Notes: a model not told the origin generated them from the letters alone. 64,000 bases of DNA from Methanomicrobiaceae archaeon (GCA_016926855.1 JAFGNT010000009.1:1-64000); one strand, 5' to 3'. Positions 8,005-17,189 are shown, counted from the first letter of the stretch. A program made the numbers and translations.

Positions 8005-9900
8005 TCACTCATCAATCGTGGAGATGTCACCGGGATCCATGCCAAGTTCGCGAGCCCGGAGAACCCTCCTCATGATCTTCCCGCTTCGCGTCTTGGGCAG
8101 GGTGTCCGTATATTCGAGTTCTGCGGGTACCGATATGGGCCCCAGTGTCTGGCGGACATGATATTTCAGATCACCCGTGAGCTTGTCCGACGGTGTATAT
8201 CCTTCAATAAGTGTAACGAATGCCTTAACGATATTTCCTTTCAGAGGGTCGGGTTTGCCGATTGCGGCTGCTTCCGCAACTGCCTGATGGGAGACGAGGG
8301 CGCTCTCCACCTCGGCGCTGCCGATATTGTGGCCCGATACGATAATCAGATCGTCGGACCTGCCCAAGATCATAATGTAACCGTCATTGTCCTTGACGGC
8401 GAGATCGCTGGTGGAATAATACGGGTGATTGCCGCTCTCCCAGTACTTGCGGTATCTGTCCTCGTCCCGGAAGATCGTCCGCATCATGGAAGGCCACGGT
8501 TCTTTTATGGCGAGGAATCCTCCCTGGTTGGGAGGCACAGTATTGCCGTCACGGTCGACGACGTCAGCCACAACACCCGGTATCGGCTTTCCGGCATACC
8601 CGGGTTTCATCGGTTCGCCCGCAAGGGTCGTGATCATGTGCATGCCTGTCTCCGTCTGCCACCATGTGTCAATAATCGGGCATCGCTTTTTCCCGATAGT
8701 GTGGTAGAACCAGAGGAAGGCTTCCGGATTGAGCGGTTCTCCGACCGAAGCGAGAATTCTCAGTGAGCTGAGGTCGTACCGGTCGGGCCATTCCTCACCG
8801 AATTTCATGAAGGTGCGTATTGCCGTCGGGGCAGTATACAGAATGTTAATCCCGTATTCTTCGATAAGTTTCCACCAGATACCGGGATCCGGGAAATCCG
8901 GCGTGCTCTCGCTCATGAATATCGTTGCCCCGGTGAGAAGCGGCCCGTAGATCCCGTAGGTGTGCCCGGTGACCCAGCCGGGATCAGCTGTACACCAGTA
9001 GACATCGTTGTCCATTACGTTGAGGACATACTTGGTGGTGTAGTATGCTCCCACCATGTAGCCGCCGCAGGTATGGACGATTCCCTTGGGTGTACCGGTT
9101 GTTCCCGACGTATACAGGATGAAGAGCGGATCTTCCGCGTCCATCACTTCAGGCGGGCAGTCCTTGGGGGCGCCGTTCATCAGTTCATAGAAATCGACTT
9201 CAAAGTCAGGTACAAGCGTAACGGGAGGCTGCTGTGTCCTCAGGACAACCACATGTTCCACTGTCGGTGCATGGAGCAGCGCCTCTTCGACGATGGGCTT
9301 GAGGGGAATGGTTTTTCCGCGCCGGACTGAGGATTCAGCGGTGATCACGATCTTTGCTTCGGCACCGGTTATCCTCTGGTTGAGGGCAGAAGCCCCGTAG
9401 CCGGCGAAGACAACGCTGTGAACCGCCCCGATCCGGGCGCAGGCGAGCATTGCGATGACCTGTTCCGGGATCATGGGCATGTAGATACATACCCTGTCGC
9501 CTTTGGAAACACCGAGTTTTTTCAGGCCGTTTGCAAACTGCATGACGTCTTTGTAGAGGTGGTCATAGGTCAGAATGCGTTCCTGTTCCCCCTCACCCCT
9601 CCAGAAGAGTGCGACTTTGTTTCTCCTGTGATTTTTTACATGGCGCTCGAGACAGTTGTAGGTAATATTGCACTGTGCATTTACGAACCAGCGGGCAAAG
9701 GGGTACTCCCACTCGCATATCGTGTCCCAGGGCCGGAACCATACAAGATCGGATGCGATGTTTCTCCAGAAACCATCGGGATCCTTAAGAAAATCCCTGT
9801 ATGCGGTCGCGTAGTCCTTGTACATCTCCTGATTCCGGAAGGAGGGATCAGGATGGTATACTGCTGTTTCGTTGAGGGAAACGTCGAAATCCTCAGCCAT
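8005..9900 (-). CDS. acsA: Acetyl-CoA synthetase (AMP-forming)
   Basis: Activates acetate to acetyl-CoA through acetyl-AMP, for carbon assimilation in a methanogen that probably does not grow on acetate alone. The 631-aa protein has the AMP-binding motif [15 protein letters not shown], the WWQTETGM motif, the hinge [15 protein letters not shown] and the C-terminal [11 protein letters not shown] with the regulatory/catalytic lysine. The start has an AGGTGTGA ribosome binding site. A 14-bp perfect palindrome (9922-9935) lies in its promoter region. tbp follows 44 nt downstream with its own promoter. Confidence 0.95.
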   Translation of the reverse strand: MAEDFDVSLNETAVYHPDPSFRNQEMYKDYATAYRDFLKDPDGFWRNIASDLVWFRPWDTICEWEYPFARWFVNAQCNITYNCLERHVKNHRRNKVALFWRGEGEQERILTYDHLYKDVMQFANGLKKLGVSKGDRVCIYMPMIPEQVIAMLACARIGAVHSVVFAGYGASALNQRITGAEAKIVITAESSVRRGKTIPLKPIVEEALLHAPTVEHVVVLRTQQPPVTLVPDFEVDFYELMNGAPKDCPPEVMDAEDPLFILYTSGTTGTPKGIVHTCGGYMVGAYYTTKYVLNVMDNDVYWCTADPGWVTGHTYGIYGPLLTGATIFMSESTPDFPDPGIWWKLIEEYGINILYTAPTAIRTFMKFGEEWPDRYDLSSLRILASVGEPLNPEAFLWFYHTIGKKRCPIIDTWWQTETGMHMITTLAGEPMKPGYAGKPIPGVVADVVDRDGNTVPPNQGGFLAIKEPWPSMMRTIFRDEDRYRKYWESGNHPYYSTSDLAVKDNDGYIMILGRSDDLIIVSGHNIGSAEVESALVSHQAVAEAAAIGKPDPLKGNIVKAFVTLIEGYTPSDKLTGDLKYHVRQTLGPISVPAELEYTDTLPKTRSGKIMRRVLRARELGMDPGDISTIDE

Positions 9901-9921
9901 TTCTCTATCACACCTAATCTA

Positions 9922-9935
9922 CATTATTAATAATG
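9922..9935. promoter_or_regulatory. 14-bp palindrome upstream of acsA
   Basis: CATTATTAATAATG is a perfect inverted repeat 22-35 nt upstream of the acsA ATG, at or near the expected TATA/initiation zone. It could be a regulator operator or simply an A/T-rich promoter element. Confidence 0.3.
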
Positions 9936-10029
9936 GGTATTTCATTAAACGCTTTGTGGAATTGTGGTCATGAATACGCGGGATGCGCCATTTTGGGATA
10001 TGTATGACATCCGGCACGCGGATGTAAGC

Positions 10030-10060
10030 GGGTAATCACCCGTGTTTTTTAAAAAGAGAG
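10030..10060 (-). terminator. T-tract and small hairpin between tfs and acsA
   Basis: After the tfs stop (minus strand) there is a run of five T then A residues, followed by a short inverted repeat (CGGGT / ACCCG). This probably ends tfs transcription before the acsA promoter. Confidence 0.4.
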
Positions 10061-10070
10061 ATCCGATTTT

Positions 10071-10388
10071 TCAATCGTATTCACGCCATGTGTGCCGGCA
10101 TTTCGTGCAGCGGAAGAACCGGACCTCGCTCTCATCCGCAGACCGCAGCTGCCGGAGCCACCATTCGGCGGTGTTGTGGCCGCACCCCGGACACTTCACA
10201 TTTGTCGTCGGCAGGGTGGGGATGTGTTCGTCGCTGTCGACGATGGTAAGCACCTTCTCACTCCGCAGGCGAGTCTTCTTCAGTCTTTCGTCATCCCCTT
10301 CCATTTCCCGTATAAATCCACATTTTCTGCACTTCAGCTGGCCCCCCGTGGAGACCATCAGGCTCTTGCAATGCGGGCAGAACATCAT
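10071..10388 (-). CDS. tfs: Transcription elongation/cleavage factor TFS
   Basis: Archaeal TFIIS-like factor that stimulates cleavage of backtracked RNA by RNA polymerase. The 105-aa protein has an N-terminal zinc ribbon (CPHC at 4-7, CRKC near 20-23). The C-terminal ribbon has CPGCGHN and FRCTKCRHTW, with the essential acidic hairpin in QLRSADESEV. Length and layout are standard. It is divergent from artA. Confidence 0.95.
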   Translation of the reverse strand: MMFCPHCKSLMVSTGGQLKCRKCGFIREMEGDDERLKKTRLRSEKVLTIVDSDEHIPTLPTTNVKCPGCGHNTAEWWLRQLRSADESEVRFFRCTKCRHTWREYD

Positions 10389-10511
10389 CTGTTTATTATT
10401 GAGGGGGAGCCTTGATTAATACTTGGGATACAGCACCGGTTTCCCTGCTTTTCGTGCCGGGAGGTTCCCCGTTCACAATCCTTTTTGCTTTCCGGTTCGG
10501 AATATATTATA

Positions 10512-11345
10512 ATGGAAGGATATCTCGTTCTCATTGCGAGCATTGCGTTTTTTGCATATCTTCTTCCCGGATCGCGGAATCACTACTATGCCATCCTCGG
10601 ATGGACGGGTATTACGGCATACCTTTTCTCGCAGTTGCCGGTCTATTTCGCGGAAAATAACTTTATATACCCCGCCCTTGCCGTACTTTCCATTCCGTTT
10701 CTTTTTATAACCATCAAGCTTCTTTATGCACGGAATAGCACCGTGATGCAGCTCTCACATGCCGCAGCAATCGCATTCCTGATATTCGCCCCGTTTGCCT
10801 ATGTCGGACCGCTCGGGGACCTGCTGATCTCTGCCGTACTCGGGCAGGTCACATGGGTGCTCGCCGTTTTCGCCTTCCCCGTGGAGCGGGTGGCATGGAA
10901 TATGGTTATGCATGATGCATTCCGCGTCGAAATAATCCTCGCATGTACCGGGATACAGAGCATTGCCATTATGCTCGGAGTTGCGGGTGCCGTGCCGACG
11001 ACAACGCGGCAGAAAGTTGCTGCATTCCTGCTGGTTGTGCCGGTGATCTATATCCTCAATATTTTCCGGAATGTTTTCGTGATTATGGGGTACACAGGGC
11101 AATGGTTCCCGTTTCTTCCTGAAATCGCTTCAAACGGAGAATACGGCTACGAGAGCTTTTTCTGGGCTCATAACGTAATCTGTGAACTTCTTGCACTGGG
11201 AATCCTTATCGGGATCGCCTATGCGATGTTTCTCCTCATCCCGGCACTCGGAGAGTTTGCGGACGATCTGATTTCGGTATACCGCGATGAATTCAGGAGA
11301 GCCGTCGATAGAGGTATGCAATCCGCTGCATTGCGGAAAGATTAG
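10512..11345 (+). CDS. artA: Archaeosortase A
   Basis: Integral-membrane transpeptidase-like enzyme that processes surface proteins with a C-terminal PGF-CTERM-type signal, probably attaching them to lipid. The 277-aa protein has about eight hydrophobic segments. The exosortase-family catalytic triad is visible: Cys145 in ILACTGIQSI, Arg186 in LNIFRN, His220 in FFWAHN. I start at ATG 10512 (MEGYLVLIAS), which follows a TATATTATA-rich stretch, rather than at 10485. The gene overlaps the 3' end of the convergent CDP-alcohol phosphatidyltransferase gene by 53 bp. Partners reported in other archaea are phospholipid-head-group enzymes, so the adjacency is suggestive. Confidence 0.92.
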   Translation: MEGYLVLIASIAFFAYLLPGSRNHYYAILGWTGITAYLFSQLPVYFAENNFIYPALAVLSIPFLFITIKLLYARNSTVMQLSHAAAIAFLIFAPFAYVGPLGDLLISAVLGQVTWVLAVFAFPVERVAWNMVMHDAFRVEIILACTGIQSIAIMLGVAGAVPTTTRQKVAAFLLVVPVIYILNIFRNVFVIMGYTGQWFPFLPEIASNGEYGYESFFWAHNVICELLALGILIGIAYAMFLLIPALGEFADDLISVYRDEFRRAVDRGMQSAALRKD

Positions 11346-11937
11346 TGCAGACTGCGACGATAAGAACGGAAAGCCAGATATACCCCGAAAGGCCGCCGAG
11401 AATCAGTACGATGAGTGTTTCCGGCCTTCCGAAGAATCCGATCCCTTCGAGGGGATCGTTGATCTTTCCGTTTTTTCGTTCATGGTAGCCGACCTCGGCA
11501 TAGACCACCGGTTTGATGAAGGTATTCATCATCGACCCGACGATTGCGATGGTGATACAGGCGAAATCCACGATGGGTGCGGTATCCGGCGTGAGCGCGA
11601 CAATCGCACTTACGATGGGGATGCCGGAGAGGCCGATGCCGATGAGGGCGATTGCATCAACGTATTTATCGACAATCCAGTCGATAACCGCCCCGAAATC
11701 GCTTTCGGTGTCCTGCTGGCGTGCCACCGTGCCGTCGATGAGATCGAGAATGCCCGAAAGAAGGAGCATCAGGCTTCCGATGCCAAACTCACGCTGAAAA
11801 AAAAAGTATGCGCAGGCAAACCCCAGAATCAGGGAGAGAAGGGAAATCTGGTTTGGCGTCAGGCCGAGCCTGATAAAAACGTCCGCCAGTGGCTTTAATT
11901 TTGCCACCAGCCGTGGCCGTAACGCCGTAATGTTCAT
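11293..11937 (-). CDS. CDP-alcohol phosphatidyltransferase (archaeal phospholipid synthase)
   Basis: Transfers a CDP-activated archaeol to an alcohol acceptor to make a polar head group. The 214-aa membrane protein has the full family motif: Asp68-Gly69, Ala72-Arg73, Gly82, Asp86, Asp90 (within DLIDGTVAR and GAVIDWIVD). The acceptor (serine, glycerol phosphate or inositol phosphate) cannot be read from the sequence. I start at ATG 11937 (MNITALRPRL), not the upstream in-frame ATG at 11997. It converges on and overlaps artA, which in other archaea works with archaetidylserine/ethanolamine pathway enzymes. Confidence 0.88.
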   Translation of the reverse strand: MNITALRPRLVAKLKPLADVFIRLGLTPNQISLLSLILGFACAYFFFQREFGIGSLMLLLSGILDLIDGTVARQQDTESDFGAVIDWIVDKYVDAIALIGIGLSGIPIVSAIVALTPDTAPIVDFACITIAIVGSMMNTFIKPVVYAEVGYHERKNGKINDPLEGIGFFGRPETLIVLILGGLSGYIWLSVLIVAVCTNLSAMQRIAYLYRRLS

Positions 11938-12126
11938 GCGTACTCCATATTTCTGATGACACCTGACTCTATAACTCTTCCTTTCCGCATGGGGCATACA
12001 CCCCTTCTGCCATCATGCCCTTTTCCTGTTCGATTTCCGTGCCGGGGTTCTTTTAGTGCGCGCGCTCTCATCCGGGCGTACTTCTTTAAATCATCAGCCG
12101 ATATATCATGTGAGAAGGACCAATTC

Positions 12127-12828
12127 ATGGCGATACAGACAGACAGACCGCATGTTCTGATGATGTCGGAGATAACGGTTGACGGGAAGCTCACCCTTAA
12201 AAAGGGTGCGTCCAGCAAAATCCTGATGAAATACATGGATCCTGCAACGGAAATCCTGCTTCACGAAACCCGGGCGGCATACGACGCCATAATGGTGGGT
12301 TCAAATACCATCCGGATCGACAACTCGTTTCTCACCGTCCGGCTGGTCGAGGGAAAGAGCCCGCTTCGGGTCATCCCGAACAGCCGTGCGGACATCTCTC
12401 CCGAGGCGAACGTGCTTCGTTCGGATGCCCCCACGCTGGTGGCAGTCTCGGAATCAGCCCCCGAAGAGCGGATTGCTCTGCTCCGTGAACGGGGTGTCTT
12501 CGTTGAGGTTGCCGGGAAAGACGTTATTGATCTTCCCCTCCTCATGCACATTCTCAAAGAGCGGTACGGGGTCAATTCGCTTATGATTGAAGGCGGCCCG
12601 ACACTGAACTACTATATGATCCAGAACCATCTCGTTGATGAGGTGCGCCTTATTCACCTCCCGTTTATTGTGGGTGGGGCAGATACGCCCTCTCTTGTAG
12701 GAGGGATGCATATCGAGAACGAGGATGAGATGTTCCGGCTGCAGCTCAAGACGTTCTATCTCTGCGGTACGAATCTGGTAACCGAGTACGATGTCCTGTA
12801 CGGAGAAGACACAGATGGCATGGCTTGA
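12127..12828 (+). CDS. arfC: Diaminohydroxyphosphoribosylaminopyrimidine reductase (RibD C-domain type)
   Basis: NAD(P)H-dependent reductase of the archaeal riboflavin/F420 pathway that reduces the ribosyl side chain of the pyrimidine intermediate. The 233-aa protein is a stand-alone RibD C-terminal domain: MSEITVDGKLTL at 14-25, the MVGSNTIRIDNS region, IEGGPTLNYYMI and VDEVRLIHLPFIVGG. ATG 12127 is chosen over an upstream frame opening at 11956 because homologues start near MAIQTDRPHV and the upstream part lacks family similarity. It overlaps sppA by 14 nt, so they form an operon. Confidence 0.9.
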   Translation: MAIQTDRPHVLMMSEITVDGKLTLKKGASSKILMKYMDPATEILLHETRAAYDAIMVGSNTIRIDNSFLTVRLVEGKSPLRVIPNSRADISPEANVLRSDAPTLVAVSESAPEERIALLRERGVFVEVAGKDVIDLPLLMHILKERYGVNSLMIEGGPTLNYYMIQNHLVDEVRLIHLPFIVGGADTPSLVGGMHIENEDEMFRLQLKTFYLCGTNLVTEYDVLYGEDTDGMA

Positions 12829-13615
12829 CCAGGAAATCGAAAGGATAAAACGCACTTCTCCGAAAAAAAGACATGGGAAACTGTTTTACGGATGTGCCAT
12901 CCTGCTCATCGTGGCGGTTATTGTCGTATTCTTTTTCGGACTGACCTATGCCGAAGAGCGAAAAACCGTGGTGATCCGCGTCGAAGGTACGATGGCGGCC
13001 GGTGACGGTGCCGGGGGAGGCTATGTGGGCAGTGAATACGTGGGACGGCAGCTCCGGAATGCCGCCGACGATCCGCTGGTGGAGGCGATTGTGTTGCGTG
13101 TCAACAGTCCCGGCGGGAGCCCGGTTGCTTCACAGGAAATCATCCGCGATATCGAGTATGCGCGAGGAAAAAAGCCGGTCGTCGTATCGATGGGTGACAT
13201 TGCCACCTCAGCTGCATATCACATCAGTGCGCATGCAGACGTTATCTATGCAAATCCCGATACGCTAACGGGAAGTATCGGCACATTATGGCTTTTTTAT
13301 GATTACAGCGGGTATCTGGATGACGAAGGGATAGCGGTGGACGTGATTAAGTCGGGTGAGAAAAAGGATATGACGTCACCGTACCGGGAACTGACCGAAG
13401 ATGAGCGTGTATATGCCCAGCAGATGGTCGATGCGAGCAGTGAGGATTTCATCACTGATGTCATCGCCGAGCGGGGGATTTCCCGGGAGTTTATCGAGGA
13501 TGCACGCCTGATTCGCGGTGAGGAGGCGGTCCAAATCGGCCTGGTGGACCGTACCGGAAATCTTTTCGATGCGGTGGAGGGGGCAAAAGCGCTCGCAGCC
13601 ACCGCTAAATCATAG
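12815..13615 (+). CDS. sppA: Signal peptide peptidase SppA-like protease
   Basis: Membrane-bound serine protease that degrades cleaved signal peptides. The 267-aa protein has one N-terminal TM segment (about residues 24-43) and a ClpP/crotonase-fold domain outside. The Ser-Lys dyad is visible: Ser132 in GDIATSAAYH and Lys184 in SGEKKDMTSP. Other conserved parts are VNSPGGSPVAS and LTGSIGT. This is the short, single-domain archaeal form. It is translationally coupled to arfC, without an obvious functional link. Confidence 0.9.
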   Translation: MAWLDQEIERIKRTSPKKRHGKLFYGCAILLIVAVIVVFFFGLTYAEERKTVVIRVEGTMAAGDGAGGGYVGSEYVGRQLRNAADDPLVEAIVLRVNSPGGSPVASQEIIRDIEYARGKKPVVVSMGDIATSAAYHISAHADVIYANPDTLTGSIGTLWLFYDYSGYLDDEGIAVDVIKSGEKKDMTSPYRELTEDERVYAQQMVDASSEDFITDVIAERGISREFIEDARLIRGEEAVQIGLVDRTGNLFDAVEGAKALAATAKS

Positions 13616-14876
13616 TCTGAGGCGGCGCCTTCATAAATTCACGGCAGACGGTCGTTGCATACTGTCCCGGCGGGAGTGAAAACCCGAGTTCTACTGTATC
13701 ACCGGTAATATTTGCCGTAGCATCAGTGTGAAGGGCGATGGGGCGGAGCGCGCCCTTAAAGCGGATGCCGAGCAGATCCGAGATCTGCCCGAAATGTTCC
13801 TGTGTAATACCGTCGTGCTCCAGCAGCGTACCGATGTAGTCGTCCACCGGTCCCTGCAGGTTCCGGGGTTGTGATCCCGGCATGGCGAGGGCGATGGCGC
13901 ACCGTCCTCTCCGCAGGTGTATGGCAGCGGTTGAGAGAGTGTGGCTTGTGATGATATCATCCCTGCCGTTTAAAAAGAGCAGGGTGTCGCCCACCGCGGG
14001 TTCTGCGAGACCTGTGCCGTTTTCGCACCGCCATGAAAGGCCCTGGTTGAATAGCCATGACTGGTATGCACTCACGAACAGGGAGCGCAGTTTGGGAGGG
14101 AGTGACAGTATCGCACCGCGATAATCCTCCGGATTATCGTGCAGGTGATGGAGTAGTGCCCGTTCGTACTGGAGCTGCACGGGCAGGCTCCTGAGAGCGT
14201 CGGCGGCATTCTGATCGTCGTAGTAAGCGGCACGCGCATTCCGGGTCGGTTCGGGTTCGTCCGTGCATGCCAACCCCACGTACACGCGTACCGCCTCCTC
14301 AAAATCTCCCCTGAGGATGTGTTTGCCGACGAGATGAGTGATGGGCCGGATGACTCCGAATCGCTGGATCCCGTAATAGTTCGGTACGCCCTCTGCAGCC
14401 GTCAGGACACCTTCCCGGACCCGTTTGTCGAGATCCTCGGGATCGCAGGCCCGGATCCTGATATGGAACCGGTTCTCTGCCAGACTTCCGAGTGAAAGCG
14501 GTTTTTGGGTTCGTCCCACGATCTCAAGGGAGATATCTTTCAGTGATATCGCTTCGATATCTTCCGACGGTATGTCGGCGGGGATAGAGATGTACTGGAT
14601 AGTTTCCGCCCGCTTGTCCTTCGTTCCAGCCCACGATATTTTCTTATGACTTATACGGAGTCTTTTTGCTATTTCGCGAACGGCACGCTGCGTTTCCCAG
14701 TTGCGTTTCCACAGCTTGCAGAGGAGGAACGGACCTTCCTGTGGGAGTGACAGCGGGATTTCCTCGACGATGAAGTCTTCAGGCACCTGTTTTACGATCC
14801 CCCCGATGCCGGGAGTGTCTCCCGCATACCAGTTCATGCCGAGCATGCGTTCGAGGGGGTGGACACTCTGCATCAT
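13605..14876 (-). CDS. truD: tRNA pseudouridine(13) synthase TruD
   Basis: Isomerises U13 of tRNA to pseudouridine. The 423-aa protein carries the catalytic aspartate in SWAGTKDKRAETIQ (about residues 80-93), NRFHIRIR and the YYGIQRFG motif. It also has the large insertion (TRUD domain) typical of archaeal members. It starts with tandem ATG codons at 14876/14873 overlapping the pth2 stop codon, so translation is coupled. Its 3' end overlaps the convergent sppA gene by 11 bp. Confidence 0.94.
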   Translation of the reverse strand: MMQSVHPLERMLGMNWYAGDTPGIGGIVKQVPEDFIVEEIPLSLPQEGPFLLCKLWKRNWETQRAVREIAKRLRISHKKISWAGTKDKRAETIQYISIPADIPSEDIEAISLKDISLEIVGRTQKPLSLGSLAENRFHIRIRACDPEDLDKRVREGVLTAAEGVPNYYGIQRFGVIRPITHLVGKHILRGDFEEAVRVYVGLACTDEPEPTRNARAAYYDDQNAADALRSLPVQLQYERALLHHLHDNPEDYRGAILSLPPKLRSLFVSAYQSWLFNQGLSWRCENGTGLAEPAVGDTLLFLNGRDDIITSHTLSTAAIHLRRGRCAIALAMPGSQPRNLQGPVDDYIGTLLEHDGITQEHFGQISDLLGIRFKGALRPIALHTDATANITGDTVELGFSLPPGQYATTVCREFMKAPPQTMI

Positions 14877-15235
14877 AAAAGGGAGAGATCCCCGGTTATC
14901 CGGTCCAGGTCTTCGCTTTTTGCCGGGCCGAGGCCGAGTGCGGTGACCGTTCCGGGGGGAATTTCGGTGAGGCCCGCATCCGTGATGATAGCAGCGGAGA
15001 TGCCCGCACGTTCGGCAATAGTCTTCAGCTCATACAGGGTGCGTTCGCTATCCGCCTTCAGCACTACTTTCTTCTGCCCCTCGGAAATCCAGTTCCGGCG
15101 GCTCTCTTTATCGCACCTGTCAAAGGCCGAAACGGCGGCGTGTGCAAGCTGCGCACATTTCTTCCCGCAACTCATCCTGATATCATTGCGGATAATGATG
15201 CACTGCTTCCAGGCGAATGTGGGTTCCGGTCTCAT
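14873..15235 (-). CDS. pth2: Peptidyl-tRNA hydrolase, Pth2 type
   Basis: Releases peptides from prematurely dropped peptidyl-tRNA. The 120-aa protein matches the archaeal/eukaryotic Pth2 family: KQCIIIRNDIRMSCGKKCAQ with the active-site lysine region, AHAAVSAF, and the C-terminal TEIPPGTVTALGLGP. Full length. First gene of a two-gene tRNA-maintenance operon with truD, divergent from the reductase gene at 15329. Confidence 0.94.
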   Translation of the reverse strand: MRPEPTFAWKQCIIIRNDIRMSCGKKCAQLAHAAVSAFDRCDKESRRNWISEGQKKVVLKADSERTLYELKTIAERAGISAAIITDAGLTEIPPGTVTALGLGPAKSEDLDRITGDLSLL

Positions 15236-15328
15236 TGCATTATACCTGTAGTCGCCGGATTCAAATAGATACGCACGGCTGAACCGCCGCAGACCTATTT
15301 ATGCGGCTGCACTCAATTATTCTGTTGC

Positions 15329-16471
15329 ATGTATGATGTCGTGGTGGTGGGCGCAGGGCCGTGCGGGAGTGCGGCGGCGGGATACTGTGCCGCGGCGGGC
15401 CTGAAGACTCTCTGCATCGAGGAGCATGCGACCGTCGGGTACCCCGTCCAGTGTGCAGGGCTCCTCTCCCTGAATGCTTTTTCCGAGTGCGGGGTTTCGC
15501 GGAAGTCAGTCATGCACGACGTCAGCGGTGCTACAGTGATCATGGGAACGGGGTGCCGAATCTCGTTTGACGCAGGAGAGCCGAAAGCGGTGGTGGTCGA
15601 CCGTGCCGCCCTCGACGTGGAAATGGCACGCCGGGCAGCGGATGCCGGGGCGGATATGCGGCTGAAAACCTATGCGTACGCGGTGAAGGATCGTGAACTG
15701 CATGTCTGCGGTGTGGACGGTCATGAGAAAATTCCCTTCAGGATGCTGATAGCTGCAGACGGCCCGCGAAGCCCGGTTGCCCGGATGCTCGGTATGCAGC
15801 GTCCCCCTGTCCTCCTCTCGGGGATTCAGATAGAAATTCCCCATTTCATGGATGATTCGCACGTCGAGCTGTATCCCGACGCCTCCCCTGATTTTTTCGG
15901 GTGGGTGATTCCGTCGGGACCGGGGCGTGCACGTGTAGGGCTCTGCGGGCTGCAAAATGTCAGGGAACGTTTTAATGAATTCATTAAGGCGTTCGATCCC
16001 CGCCGTATACACCTCGTTACCGGGGCCATCCCTCTGGGTGTCATGCCCCGGACATACGGGCCGCGAGTGCTCTTTGTCGGTGACGCGGCGGGATTCGCAA
16101 AACCGACATCCGGCGGCGGCATCTATACCGGTGTTCGATCTGCCCGCCATGCAGCGGATGTGGCGGTGGAGTGCTGTGAAAAGAACCGTTTCGGGGAGTC
16201 TGCGCTGAGGGACTATGAACGGAAGTGGAAGGCGGATTTCGGACGGGAGATTGCCATCGGGTACCGCTTGTGGCAGGCACGACAGAGGATCGGGCCTGCG
16301 CAAATGCAGGATCTCTGTCGTGCTCTGAATGATCCGTCCGTGACACGCCTGATCGTTTCAGAGGGAGATATGGACCGCCCGAGCACCCTCGTCCGCCGTC
16401 TTCTGCTCAAACCTGCGGTCCTCCGGGCATGCGGGTCGCTCCTCACATCGGAACTCGGAAAAATTACATAA
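15329..16471 (+). CDS. Geranylgeranyl reductase family FAD protein
   Basis: FAD-dependent reductase of the family that saturates isoprenoid chains of archaeal lipids (digeranylgeranylglycerophospholipid reductase and relatives). The 380-aa protein shows the dinucleotide fold VVVGAGPCGSAAAG at 5-18, the C-G-G/L region YPVQCAGLLS, and the second FAD motif LFVGDAAGFAKPTSGGG near 245-261. Whether it is the main lipid reductase or a paralogue acting on other prenyl substrates cannot be decided from the sequence. It starts at ATG 15329 with TATTTATG upstream. Confidence 0.85.
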   Translation: MYDVVVVGAGPCGSAAAGYCAAAGLKTLCIEEHATVGYPVQCAGLLSLNAFSECGVSRKSVMHDVSGATVIMGTGCRISFDAGEPKAVVVDRAALDVEMARRAADAGADMRLKTYAYAVKDRELHVCGVDGHEKIPFRMLIAADGPRSPVARMLGMQRPPVLLSGIQIEIPHFMDDSHVELYPDASPDFFGWVIPSGPGRARVGLCGLQNVRERFNEFIKAFDPRRIHLVTGAIPLGVMPRTYGPRVLFVGDAAGFAKPTSGGGIYTGVRSARHAADVAVECCEKNRFGESALRDYERKWKADFGREIAIGYRLWQARQRIGPAQMQDLCRALNDPSVTRLIVSEGDMDRPSTLVRRLLLKPAVLRACGSLLTSELGKIT

Positions 16472-16481
16472 TTGTAAAAAA

Positions 16482-16489
16482 GATATAAA
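16482..16489 (+). promoter_or_regulatory. TATA box of the cbiMNOQ operon
   Basis: ATATAAAA preceded by an A-rich BRE-like stretch lies 62-69 nt upstream of the cbiM ATG. Initiation would be expected near 16510-16515, inside the 28-bp dyad at 16505-16532. Confidence 0.5.
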
Positions 16490-16504
16490 AAATTTCAACA
16501 AATA

Positions 16505-16532
16505 GTAATACTTTTATTGCTATACGTATTAC
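16505..16532. promoter_or_regulatory. NikR-like operator in front of cbiM
   Basis: GTAATAC and GTATTAC form a perfect inverted repeat of two 7-bp arms separated by 14 bp. Counting 6-bp arms this is GTAATA-N16-TATTAC, the same 28-bp geometry as the known NikR operator GTATGA-N16-TCATAC. It covers the predicted transcription start of a nickel/cobalt uptake operon, a position suited to repression when nickel is plentiful. The assignment is by geometry and context; the archaeal consensus was not available to me. Confidence 0.6.
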
Positions 16533-16550
16533 ACATGCTCAGGTGAACTG

Positions 16551-17189
16551 ATGCATATACCTGATGCCTTTGTCCCTCTCGGGCAGAGTATTGTGTACTG
16601 GATTATTGCGCTCGTATTCGTAGCGCTTGCCCTGAAATGGGCGAGGAGTGAACTTGATGACGAAAAAGTGCCGCTTGTCGCGGTGCTTGCGGCGGGGATC
16701 TTTGCCATACAGGCATTCAACCTGCCGGTCGGAATGGGGACGAGCGGTCATCTGGTCGGAGGAGCACTTGCGGCCATCGTGCTGGGGTCCCCCTTTGCGG
16801 CGGTGTTCATCCTGACACTGGTGCTCCTGATACAGGGCATTATATTCGGTGACGGCGGCCTGACGACAATGGGGGTGAATATCATCAATATGGGCGTTAT
16901 CGGCGGTTTCGTGGGTTATTATACGTATGGTGCACTGAAGGGAATTTCAGGAAACACGTATGCTGCAGCCGCTTTTGCCGCTTGGCTGGCCTGCTTCGTT
17001 CCTGCCCTTGCCGCAGCGATCGAGATGGCGATAGCAGGTACGTTCCCTCTGGTTCCCGGCCTGATGGCAATGGGTCTGTACCATGCCGCAATCGGGATCA
17101 TCGAGGGTGTGATTACGGCGGGAGCGATTTACCTGATCGCAAACGCACGCCCGGATATCATGGAGAAAAGAGCGGAGGTGGCTGCCTGA
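16551..17189 (+). CDS. cbiM: Energy-coupling factor transporter substrate-capture protein CbiM
   Basis: Membrane component that captures Co2+ or Ni2+ for the ECF-type importer. The 212-aa protein starts MHIPDAF, whose N-terminal Met-His provides metal ligands in this family, and continues with six hydrophobic segments. It includes NLPVGMGTSGHLVGG and IIFGDGGLTTMGVN, both CbiM/NikM signatures. AGGTGA lies upstream of the ATG. The NikR-like dyad in the promoter makes nickel the likelier metal, needed for hydrogenases and for coenzyme F430. It overlaps cbiN by 1 nt. Confidence 0.93.
   Translation: MHIPDAFVPLGQSIVYWIIALVFVALALKWARSELDDEKVPLVAVLAAGIFAIQAFNLPVGMGTSGHLVGGALAAIVLGSPFAAVFILTLVLLIQGIIFGDGGLTTMGVNIINMGVIGGFVGYYTYGALKGISGNTYAAAAFAAWLACFVPALAAAIEMAIAGTFPLVPGLMAMGLYHAAIGIIEGVITAGAIYLIANARPDIMEKRAEVAA

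Noticed and set aside
11956-12126. N-terminal extension of arfC by 57 codons
   Set aside because: The region is promoter-like, divergent from the phosphatidyltransferase gene, and its translation lacks similarity to the reductase family.
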